Positions 1-8,573 of a stretch of DNA of 57,999 bases are shown one piece after another. Numbering within the stretch: the stretch's first letter is position 1; every line of letters starts with the position of its first letter. The notes below the pieces were generated by a model. It did no database searches. It had not been told where the DNA came from and was given only the letters and a program-made list of their open reading frames with translations. The stretch spans positions 1-57,999 of the forward strand of contig JAJCZP010000054.1 in NCBI GenBank assembly GCA_029262315.1, in the 5' to 3' direction. The DNA is from Deltaproteobacteria bacterium (GTDB lineage: Bacteria; Desulfobacterota; Binatia; UTPRO1). Position numbers and translations under genes: made by a program.

Positions 1-312
1 TTGATCTTCGCCGGCGATCATGGCGATGGGGATCGTCGGCGCGATCGCTTTCCAGGGGACCCAACGGTAGTCGATCCGAGCGTCGTTGCGGTTCGTCCGA
101 AGCTGCGTCGCCCAGGTACGCATCATCACCGCCGAGGTCGGCGGGTCCAGCCAGCGAAACGCGACCACCGGCAGGATGGTCGCCACCCCAAGCCCGACGA
201 CGATCCCAAGCAGAAGCACGCGGAGCCCGACCGCACGTCCTCTCCGACGCTTCTTCCGCCCCCGCTTCGGCGATTTCCGCGCTTGTGTACGGCCAGCCAC
301 CGCGATGTTCAT
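1..312 (-). CDS. mtgA: Monofunctional biosynthetic peptidoglycan transglycosylase, N-terminal part (runs off the window)
   Basis: The minus-strand frame shows the first 104 codons of a GT51-type peptidoglycan glycosyltransferase, which polymerises lipid II at the periplasmic face of the inner membrane. There is a Lys/Arg-rich cytosolic tail (residues 10-30), one membrane anchor (about 31-55), then the mtgA-like stretch WLDPPTSAVMMRT, DYRWVPWKAIAP and AMIAGEDQ. The last is the start of the catalytic Glu-Asp-Gln motif, and the gene leaves the window there. The ATG at 312 has GGGGAG nine bases upstream; another ATG at 321 sits too close to that ribosome site. Its promoter region holds one copy of the dispersed hairpin element. 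Confidence 0.85.
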   Translation of the reverse strand, partial: MNIAVAGRTQARKSPKRGRKKRRRGRAVGLRVLLLGIVVGLGVATILPVVAFRWLDPPTSAVMMRTWATQLRTNRNDARIDYRWVPWKAIAPTIPIAMIAGEDQ

Positions 313-373
313 TGCATTCATCTCCCCGATTGCAACCGCCTTGGGCCTTGCAGCGTAGATCGCCAGCCGCGCG

Positions 374-450
374 GCGGGAGCCGGCGCAAACCGCGCTTTG
401 CGCCGGTGACGCCCATCGGAGCACGTGCGCCCCGCGCACGCGCGCACGGG
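374..450 (-). repeat. Two-hairpin dispersed element, copy 1
   Basis: Read on the minus strand, hairpin A is a 7-bp stem with a 3-nt loop (424-430 pairs with 434-440). It is followed by the linker GTGCTCCGATGGGCGTC (424-408), then hairpin B, a 10-bp stem with the 6-nt loop GCGCGG (406-397 pairs with 390-381). The linker and the B loop are identical to the copy at 31.2 kb, while the stem bases differ. It lies between the divergent mtgA and efpL genes. Function unknown. Confidence 0.75.
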
Positions 451-501
451 GGCTAAATGTGCTGGATGACTTTCGGCGTCGAACGGGGTAGAGCACCCTT
501 C

Positions 502-1074
502 GTGATCGTTGCCGGTGACCTGAAGCGTGCCTCGCGAATTCTGGTGGATGGGGATCCGTTCGTGGTGCTCGACTTGCGCTCGCAGTCGCCGTCGGCTCGC
601 GGGGCGGCGACCCTGATCAAAACGAAGGTCAGGAATCTGCGTTCGGGAAACGTGTTCGATCGAACCTTCAAGGCGAGCGACAAGCTCGAGGAGCCGGATC
701 TCGAGTTGCGACCGGTGCAGTATCTCTACCAGGACGCCGACGGGTTCCACTTCATGGATACCGATTCGTACGAGCAGTTCTCGCTGACCGCCGAGGAAAT
801 CGGCGGCGACGCCGGGTATCTACTCGATGGCCTGGAGGGCATTCGGTCGGTGGTGTTCAACGGGAAGGTGATGAGCGTCGCGCTCCCGCAGACCGTCGTG
901 CTGCGCGTGCGCGAGACCGACCCGCCGATCAAGGGCGCGACGGCGCAGGCCCAGACCAAGCCGGCCACGCTCGAGACCGGGTTGGTGATTCAGGTGCCGG
1001 CCTATCTCGAATCGGAGGAGTTGGTGCAGGTCGACACGCGGGACGGCCGCTTCCTCGCTCGCGTCAAAGCCTAG
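502..1074 (+). CDS. efpL: EF-P-like protein of the EfpL (YeiP) subfamily
   Basis: 190 residues, the usual EF-P length, with KOW, OB and C-terminal domains. EF-P family proteins bind the ribosome between the P and E sites and relieve stalling at proline-rich sequences. The tip loop SPSARGAAT matches the EfpL/YeiP signature rather than the PGKG loop of classic EF-P, so Arg replaces the modified Lys. The C-terminal half (LPQTVVLRVRETDP, KPATLETGLVIQVP) also fits YeiP. A GTG start at 502 gives the family N-terminus (VIVAGDLKRAS); an ATG at 457 with GGGGG upstream would add 15 atypical residues and cannot be excluded. Confidence 0.88.
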   Translation: MIVAGDLKRASRILVDGDPFVVLDLRSQSPSARGAATLIKTKVRNLRSGNVFDRTFKASDKLEEPDLELRPVQYLYQDADGFHFMDTDSYEQFSLTAEEIGGDAGYLLDGLEGIRSVVFNGKVMSVALPQTVVLRVRETDPPIKGATAQAQTKPATLETGLVIQVPAYLESEELVQVDTRDGRFLARVKA

Positions 1075-1140
1075 TTTTTCCGCCCATTCTCGTATCCTGG
1101 CCCCATGACAGGTGCATGATCCCACGGTGCGGGGTCAGTC

Positions 1141-1170
1141 TTGGGCTTGACACGACGACGGTCGTATTAA
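1141..1170 (+). promoter_or_regulatory. Probable promoter with overlapping operator for the ArsR-methyltransferase/ahcY operon
   Basis: A TTGGGC box (1141-1146) lies 18 bases before TATTAA (1165-1170). The palindrome ACGAC-G-GTCGT (1155-1165) sits in the spacer, and a second consensus-like TTGACA lies at 1147. The gene starts at 1184, so the transcript leader would be very short. Overlap of a palindrome and promoter just before an ArsR-type gene suggests autoregulation (inference). Confidence 0.45.
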
Positions 1171-1183
1171 ACACTCCATCCGG

Positions 1184-2179
1184 ATGAACGGATCTACCGA
1201 ACACGCGCCCCGACCACGTATTCTGGATCAAATGGGGGTGCTGGGGGATCTAACCAGGACGCGAATCCTCCTCCTCCTGGAGCGCCAAGAACTTACGGTT
1301 GCCGAGCTCTGCCAGATTCTTCAGGCCCCTCAATCAACCGTGAGCCGCCATTTGAAGGCGTTGGGAGATGCCGATTGGGTCGCGTCGCGCGCCGAAGCGA
1401 CGAGCCGTCTCTATAGCCTTGCGCGTGAAGGGATCGACCCCGACGCGCGGCGGCTTTGGCAGCTCGTGCGGACCCAAGTCGCGGACGTGGCAACCGCGGT
1501 GCAGGACGGCCACCGTCTCGACGACGTCCTGACGCGGCGCCGCAGCCGGTCACAGGAGTTCTTCAGCTCGACCGCTGGCCAATGGGACCGCGTGCGTGCG
1601 GAGCTTTTCGGCCAGAGTTTTCACTGGCAGGCGTTGCTCGGCTTGCTCGACACAGAGTGGGTCGTCGGTGATCTCGGCTGCGGTACGGGTCAGACGGCCG
1701 AGGCGCTGGCGTCGTCGGCCGCGCAGGTGATCGCCGTCGACGATTCTCCCGCAATGTTACAGGCCGCGCGGCGGCGCCTCCGCGGCTGTGCCAACGTCGA
1801 TCTCCGTCGCGGGAGACTCGAGGCGTTGCCGATCGACGATGCGGCGCTCGACGCGGCAACATGCGTGCTCGTGCTGCACCATCTCCCCGAGCCAGGGCCG
1901 GCGCTTGCCGAGGCCGCGCGCGTGCTCAAACCCGGCGGGCGTCTGTTGGTGGTCGATATGCTGCCGCACGACCGCGAGACCTATCGCCAGCAGATGGGCC
2001 ACGTCTGGCTCGGATTCCCAGAAGAGGAGATGCACTGCCTGCTGACGTCGGCAGGCTTCGACAACGTTCGTATTCGGGCCCTGCCGTCGGATGCCGACGC
2101 GCAAGGACCAGCGCTCTTCGCCGCGGCGGCACGTCGCCGCGGACGCGCACGATCGCAGAACGGTAAACGCAACCACTAG
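1184..2179 (+). CDS. ArsR-family regulator fused to a SAM-dependent methyltransferase domain (SahR-like)
   Basis: 331 residues. Residues 10-95 are a winged helix of the ArsR/SmtB type ([20 protein letters not shown]). Residues 125-310 are a class I methyltransferase fold with the SAM-binding motif [14 protein letters not shown] and the post-motif segments [14 protein letters not shown] and LVLHHLPEP. This fusion directly before ahcY matches SahR-type regulators, which sense S-adenosylhomocysteine/SAM and control methionine-cycle genes. No Cys metal-binding motif of arsenic sensors is seen. It ends 17 bases before ahcY, so the two are almost certainly cotranscribed. Whether the methyltransferase domain is catalytic or only a ligand sensor is unknown. 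Confidence 0.85.
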   Translation: MNGSTEHAPRPRILDQMGVLGDLTRTRILLLLERQELTVAELCQILQAPQSTVSRHLKALGDADWVASRAEATSRLYSLAREGIDPDARRLWQLVRTQVADVATAVQDGHRLDDVLTRRRSRSQEFFSSTAGQWDRVRAELFGQSFHWQALLGLLDTEWVVGDLGCGTGQTAEALASSAAQVIAVDDSPAMLQAARRRLRGCANVDLRRGRLEALPIDDAALDAATCVLVLHHLPEPGPALAEAARVLKPGGRLLVVDMLPHDRETYRQQMGHVWLGFPEEEMHCLLTSAGFDNVRIRALPSDADAQGPALFAAAARRRGRARSQNGKRNH

Positions 2180-2196
2180 AGCAAAGGAGCGAAACG

Positions 2197-3678
<1,482 letters not shown>

Positions 3679-3689
3679 AGCGAAGCGTT

Positions 3690-3724
3690 CGGGGGGTCCG
3701 GGGCTGCCGCCCGCGGACCCCCCG
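3690..3724. terminator. Bidirectional terminator between converging genes
   Basis: An 11-bp perfect stem (3690-3700 with 3714-3724) encloses a further GGGC/GCCC pairing. It sits between the ahcY stop at 3678 and the stop of the converging gene at 3731. There is no T-tract, so the mechanism is unclear. Confidence 0.65.
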
Positions 3725-3730
3725 ACTCGT

Positions 3731-5884
3731 TTACGAGGGTGTTTGGATCGGTGCGGGCGTTGGCTTGCATTCCATGCAGTCGACCTCGCAGAGGGATGTC
3801 GATCCGGCGGCCAAGGCGCAGGTCCGATCCCAGTGGGTGTCGCAGCAGAATTCATCGATGGCACAGACGCATCCTTGGCAGTTCGGGTCGCCGCATCCCG
3901 GGCCGCCATTTTCGGAGCAGCAGCTGATGCTCGTCGCCGTGGGCGTTGGGGTCGGCGTCAACGTCGGCGTTGGGCTGAGCGTTGGCGTCGGGCTCGGAGT
4001 TGGCGTTGGGGGAGGCGGGTTCAGGAGGCGCTTGGTCGCCGGTACGCAGAGCTGACGGATGCGTCGTGGCTCGAGACGCTTCGGGTCGTCGAACTGATTG
4101 TCGATGAAGACTGCGTCGGGGACGGGCGGCGACTCGCGGGCGCGTACGTTGTAGCAGGTCAGATGGGTGTCGGAGTTCCGGATACCCTCGCCGTTCTTGT
4201 CGACCGGGGTGCACAGGCGCCGCGGGCGTTTGATGTCGACGAGCCCGTCGCCGAACTGGTCCCGTACGGCGATATTCTGGACGCGCTGGCGGGCGCCCCG
4301 AATCTTGTAGCACTTGAAGTGATCGATCATCGGGCTGACGCTCTCTGGCGCCGGGTCGGTGAGGCTCTTCGAGGATCGTACGTACAGGAACTCCGGCCGC
4401 AGGACGTCGACGACGATGGTGCCGAACTGGTCGGTCAGCTCGACGTCGTCGACCCGCGAGAAGCGCGGCCGTTCGCGACCGATCTGGTACCCGACCAGGT
4501 GCTCGATTGCGGTGACTGCATCCGGATCCTCGCCGTTCTTGTCGGTGGGATTGCAGAGCCAGCGCGGATCTCGGATCAGGTCTGCGGTGGTCGCGACGAA
4601 CTGATCGCTGAGGGTCACCGTCTGGTCGAGGGCGTGCTGCCGATCGACGTCGTAGCAGGTGAAGTGGCCGACCTTCTCGGGGATGAATGCCAGGCCGCTC
4701 ACGACGTCAAAGCCGGTGCCGTCGCCCACGATGTTTGCGATGCCGCTCGCGGGGTCGATCGTGATGAGGGCACCGGAATCGGGATCGCGGGTCGAGCCTC
4801 CGAGTCCGCCGTACAAGGTTCCATCGCGGGAGAACTCGAGGGCTGCGACGTCCGCAAACCCAGTGGGGCCGACGGCGGTCGCTTCGCCTGTTTCGAGGTC
4901 GATCGTGTAGAGAATTCCACCGGGTCCGTCGAGGTAGCTCGCGCCGGTGCCATACATCACACCGCTTGCTGCGTTGTAGGCCAGACCACCGATCACCTCG
5001 ACTCCCGTCTTCCCGATGGGGGTGAGCGTGCAGTTCGTTGTGTCGACGATGACGAGGTCGTGGCTGACGGTGCCGTAGAGGACGCTGCCGACGAACTCGA
5101 GGCCCCTGAGCCTCTCGCCGACCTGGTAGTGACAGACGAAGCGCTCTCGGCCGGACGGAAGATCGATGGTGATCAGCGCGTTGCGCCCGGAAACCGTAGC
5201 GCCAAAGAGTGTACCGTCCGGGCCGAACTCGATCTCGGTGACGGGGCCGAATCGCCCGTGCCGTGACCGGAACGAGCCGAGTCCGGTCGCGCGGTCGATC
5301 TCGATCAGGGCTGTGCCCCGATTACCCGTCGCGCCGAGCAAGGCGCCCGGCGGCGGGAGTGAGGGTGGGGGGTCGCACTCGAGGGTGAGCGTATAGAATC
5401 CCGTGCTTGGGCCGCTTCCGCTGCTCTCGCCATCGAAGTCGAAGTCAGGGAACGCGGCGACCGCAATGAAGTACGTGCCATCAACCGGCGCGAGAAACTC
5501 CAGGTAGGAGTCCAGCGTACTCGGCTCACCCGGGGCGTGGGTGTCGTCGACGACGTCCAGGCGCGTCGTGCCGTCGGGGGCGAAGATGCCGAGCAGCGAG
5601 TCGAGGGTCGATCCGTCCTCGTCGGCGTCGATGTCGGCGGTCAGAAACTCGCCGGCAACCATCTCGAGAGCGTAGAAGTCGACGTCGCCGAGCGGGGAGA
5701 TGTTTGTGGACGCGGTATTGAGCACGGTCGGGCAAGCCACCGCCGTGGCGGTCTGTGCACTATCGTTCGGTTCGCCGGGATCCCCGGCCATGGCCTCATT
5801 GGGCGCCGGGAAGCGGCCGGCGGCGAATCCAAAGAGGGTGGCCGTGACGAGAAGAAGGATGAACGTGAGTTGTCGGTGCTGCAC
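3731..5884 (-). CDS. Secreted multi-domain protein: PPC domain, propeller-like repeats, CYK/LC repeats and Cys-rich tail
   Basis: 717 residues from a GTG at 5884 with AAGGAG six bases upstream. Residues 1-33 are a signal peptide. Residues 38-150 resemble a bacterial pre-peptidase C-terminal (PPC) domain (GDVDFYALEMVAGEFL, DGTYFIAVAAF). About 175-410 are YncE-like propeller blades (GALITIDPASG type). About 410-600 hold three repeats starting HF.CY.. and ending LC.P.DKNGE. A Thr-Pro linker (PTPTPSPTPT) leads to a Cys-rich end, CVCAIDEFCCDTHWDRTC. The same CYK/LC repeats occur in the secreted protein at 28.9-31.1 kb. Likely cell-surface or released; function unknown. Confidence 0.8.
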   Translation of the reverse strand: MQHRQLTFILLLVTATLFGFAAGRFPAPNEAMAGDPGEPNDSAQTATAVACPTVLNTASTNISPLGDVDFYALEMVAGEFLTADIDADEDGSTLDSLLGIFAPDGTTRLDVVDDTHAPGEPSTLDSYLEFLAPVDGTYFIAVAAFPDFDFDGESSGSGPSTGFYTLTLECDPPPSLPPPGALLGATGNRGTALIEIDRATGLGSFRSRHGRFGPVTEIEFGPDGTLFGATVSGRNALITIDLPSGRERFVCHYQVGERLRGLEFVGSVLYGTVSHDLVIVDTTNCTLTPIGKTGVEVIGGLAYNAASGVMYGTGASYLDGPGGILYTIDLETGEATAVGPTGFADVAALEFSRDGTLYGGLGGSTRDPDSGALITIDPASGIANIVGDGTGFDVVSGLAFIPEKVGHFTCYDVDRQHALDQTVTLSDQFVATTADLIRDPRWLCNPTDKNGEDPDAVTAIEHLVGYQIGRERPRFSRVDDVELTDQFGTIVVDVLRPEFLYVRSSKSLTDPAPESVSPMIDHFKCYKIRGARQRVQNIAVRDQFGDGLVDIKRPRRLCTPVDKNGEGIRNSDTHLTCYNVRARESPPVPDAVFIDNQFDDPKRLEPRRIRQLCVPATKRLLNPPPPTPTPSPTPTLSPTPTLTPTPTPTATSISCCSENGGPGCGDPNCQGCVCAIDEFCCDTHWDRTCALAAGSTSLCEVDCMECKPTPAPIQTPS

Positions 5885-6120
5885 GGGAATCTCCTTGTGA
5901 GGGGGGCACAATGGAGAAACTCGAATCCAACGACGTCAGCCGAGCGATGCAAAGAGCGGCTGCGTACGTAGAATCCAGGGCAGATGGGGCGTGTTCGAAA
6001 AGCAGATGCCCCTTTTCTCGCATAGCTCGGGACAGCAGGTCAATATTGCGCGGAAGCGGCCCACGCTACCCTAAGGTGGTGCATTTGCAGGGCGCCGGGC
6101 TTCCGGACTAGGTTGCCGCC

Positions 6121-6627
6121 ATGAATCCCTGTCGCGAAGTAGGACTCGAGTTCGTCGATGATGCCCCGTATCGGTACGTCGCCGACGTCACGGTGCGCGC
6201 CACGCCGGAGCAGGTCTTCGAGGTGTTCGAGGACGCCGAGGCCTGGACCGTCTGGGCGCTTCCCATTCAGAAGGTCGAGTGGACGTCTCCGAAGCCGTTT
6301 GGTGTCGGTACGACGCGGACGGTATCCATGGCGGGCGGAATGGTCGGCGACGAAGTGTTCATCGCCTGGGAGCGTGGTCGACACATGGCGTTTCGCTTTA
6401 CGGCAGCGTCGATGCCGGGGGTCGGGGCCTTCGCCGAGGACTATCACGTGACCGATCTGGGCGATGGCACGTGTCGGGTGCACTGGGTCATGGCGATCGA
6501 GCCCTCGGGGATCAACGCGGTCGTCATGCGGTTCACCGGTTGGATGATGGGATTCGGATTGCAGTTCATGCTGAACAGGTTCCGCACGTTCGTCGAGAGT
6601 CGATACCCGCTCGCGCGCGCCGCTTGA
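6121..6627 (+). CDS. SRPBCC-family (START/Bet v1-like) protein
   Basis: 168 residues with the polyketide cyclase/dehydrase-type helix-grip pattern: VRATPEQVFEVFEDAEAW near the N-terminus, a central beta-sheet, and a long C-terminal helix (LQFMLNRFRTFVESRY). The family binds hydrophobic ligands such as lipids or aromatic polyketides; no catalytic residues can be assigned. It lies 22 bases upstream of the sulfatase-like gene on the same strand and may be cotranscribed. The ligand is unknown. Confidence 0.8.
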   Translation: MNPCREVGLEFVDDAPYRYVADVTVRATPEQVFEVFEDAEAWTVWALPIQKVEWTSPKPFGVGTTRTVSMAGGMVGDEVFIAWERGRHMAFRFTAASMPGVGAFAEDYHVTDLGDGTCRVHWVMAIEPSGINAVVMRFTGWMMGFGLQFMLNRFRTFVESRYPLARAA

Positions 6628-6649
6628 CCGTGCGGCACTCTTCCGTGGG

Positions 6650-8518
6650 GTGGTGACAGTGCTGGTGCGCGCGGCGGTTCTCGGTTGCGCGTATGGCCTG
6701 GCGGTCAGCGTCGTGGCGCTGTCGCTCGGCGCGCAGCGCTTGATGGCGCTCAACATGCCGCCGGGGCCGGCGGTTGCCGCGCGGGCGGCGCTCTTGCAGA
6801 TGGTGCTCGGCGCGGTCCTGGGTCTCCTCGCGGCGCCCGTGCTACGCGGGGCGCGCGGATGGTTGTGGCACCTGCTCGTGGTTGCGGCGGTGTGGGTGGG
6901 GTTGGAACGTTACCTGGCGCTCGACCCTCTGTTTCTCCGGGCGTGGCTTGCGGCTCCGCTTGCTGGTGTGGTGCTGGTCGTGATGGGCCGGGTCGCGGCG
7001 CGCTGGTGGCGCGGCTTGCCGTGGCTGCTCGCCGGCGCCATCGTCGTGGCCGCGATCGTCGTGCCGGTGTTGCATCACGCATCGCGCATGGCCGACCGCC
7101 AACCCGCGGTGGCGCTGGGGACGCCCAGCGTCGGAGCTCCCGACATCGTGATCGTCGTGCTCGATACCGTTCGGGCGGCGAGTATGTCCGCCTACGGCTA
7201 CGAGCGGGAGACGACACCGACCTTCGACGCCCTGGGGGCCGACGCGATGCTCTTTCTCGACGCGACCGCGCCCTCGACATGGTCGTTGCCGTCACATGCG
7301 TCGCTCTTCACGGGCTGGTTTCCGTCCGCCAATGGTGCGCACGGCGAGCACCGTGTTCTCGACGACGCGCTGCCTACCTTGGCCGAAGTGTTGCGGGAGG
7401 CCGGATACGACACGCGGTGTTTCACGGCGAATCCGCATATCAGCGACAGCTTCGGGTTGACGCGCGGCTTCGCGTGGTCGGACGAGGCGTGGCTCGCCGG
7501 TGCTGGTGGTCGGAGCTTTCTGTTTGTGAATCGGTTGCTCGATTTCCTCGGGTTCTCGATCGAGGACAAGGGCGGCGCCATCGTGGCCGGAAATTTCGAG
7601 CAATGGGTTGCCTCGCGCGGGGCTACTGCGCGTCCCGCGTTCGCGTTTCTCAACTTTCTCGAGGCGCACTTTCCCTACCATCAGGTTCCGGAGGCCTTTC
7701 TCAGCGAGTTCAGCGATCATAGCCCGTTGGAGCTCCGCACGGTGAGTATGGAGCTTCTTGGAGCCCAGTTTGGACGGACGTTGACCGCGGCGGAGGTGGC
7801 GGCCGCCCGGCCGCATGCCCGCGACATGTACGATGCCGGGGTGCGCTACTCCGATCATCTGCTCGAGCGTGTCGTCGCGGCGCTTCAGAGTACCGGCAGG
7901 TTCGACACAACGATTCTCGTCGTTCTCGCCGACCACGGGGAGATGCTCGGCGAGGCTGGTGGTTTCGGGCATGGGAGCTCGCTGCGTGAGCTCGATCTTC
8001 GCGTTCCGCTGTTGGTGCGTTACCCGCCGCGCATTCCCGCAGGGCGGCGGATCGCTCCCCCCGTGTCGACGCTTGGAGTTTTCGGAACCGTGCTGGACTT
8101 GGCGGGCATCGCGCCGGCGGGTCCGCTCCACGTCGGCTCGCTCTTGCCCCTCCTTGAGGGTCTGCCGGCGGGGGCGCCGGTTATCGCCGAGCGATACCAG
8201 CAGGATCTGCTGCGCAACGGCGATGATCCGCTCCGTCGAGCCGACCGGCGCTATCGTACCTATCGGTCGGGACGGCTCAAGCTCGTGCAGACCTCGGTAG
8301 GCGAAACCATGCTTTTCGACGTTGACGCCGATCCCACTGAACGCGACGATTTGGCGGCCCGATCGCCTGACGAAGTGATACGGCTGACGGCCGAGTTGGC
8401 GGATTGGCAGGCGATGCTAGGCCTTCCGGCGCTCGACGCTCGGCTCGATAGGGTGGCGGCTCCGGCGCTTGATGCAGCCGCCGAGGAGCGCCTCCGGGCG
8501 CTCGGCTACGTCGAGTAA
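6650..8518 (+). CDS. Membrane-anchored sulfatase-like hydrolase/transferase
   Basis: 622 residues. About 130 N-terminal residues form four or five membrane helices; the rest is an alkaline-phosphatase-superfamily domain (PDIVIVVLDTVRA metal site, ADHGEMLGEAG second metal site). At the usual formylglycine position the sequence is S-L-P-S-H instead of C-x-P-S-R, so activity would require Ser-type modification or a different nucleophile. Candidate roles are sulfate ester hydrolysis or phospho-group transfer on an envelope lipid or glycan. Starts at GTG 6650, 6653 or 6659; GGGGTG at 6647-6652 fits 6659 best. Converges on the MFS/spermidine-synthase gene. Confidence 0.85.
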   Translation: MVTVLVRAAVLGCAYGLAVSVVALSLGAQRLMALNMPPGPAVAARAALLQMVLGAVLGLLAAPVLRGARGWLWHLLVVAAVWVGLERYLALDPLFLRAWLAAPLAGVVLVVMGRVAARWWRGLPWLLAGAIVVAAIVVPVLHHASRMADRQPAVALGTPSVGAPDIVIVVLDTVRAASMSAYGYERETTPTFDALGADAMLFLDATAPSTWSLPSHASLFTGWFPSANGAHGEHRVLDDALPTLAEVLREAGYDTRCFTANPHISDSFGLTRGFAWSDEAWLAGAGGRSFLFVNRLLDFLGFSIEDKGGAIVAGNFEQWVASRGATARPAFAFLNFLEAHFPYHQVPEAFLSEFSDHSPLELRTVSMELLGAQFGRTLTAAEVAAARPHARDMYDAGVRYSDHLLERVVAALQSTGRFDTTILVVLADHGEMLGEAGGFGHGSSLRELDLRVPLLVRYPPRIPAGRRIAPPVSTLGVFGTVLDLAGIAPAGPLHVGSLLPLLEGLPAGAPVIAERYQQDLLRNGDDPLRRADRRYRTYRSGRLKLVQTSVGETMLFDVDADPTERDDLAARSPDEVIRLTAELADWQAMLGLPALDARLDRVAAPALDAAAEERLRALGYVE

Positions 8519-8573
8519 GAGGCGCCGTCGCACCGAGCGCGCGATCACGGAGTGCACACCGTGCGTGGCGTCG

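Noticed and set aside
1-456. Plus-strand open frame at the left edge
   Set aside because: The opposite strand carries the recognisable mtgA start with membrane anchor and catalytic motif; the plus frame is Arg/Pro-rich and runs through the hairpin element.
2180-2196. SAH riboswitch before ahcY
   Set aside because: Only 17 bases lie between the regulator and ahcY, too short for a riboswitch; the 109 bases before the regulator show no SAH-riboswitch core that I could recognise.
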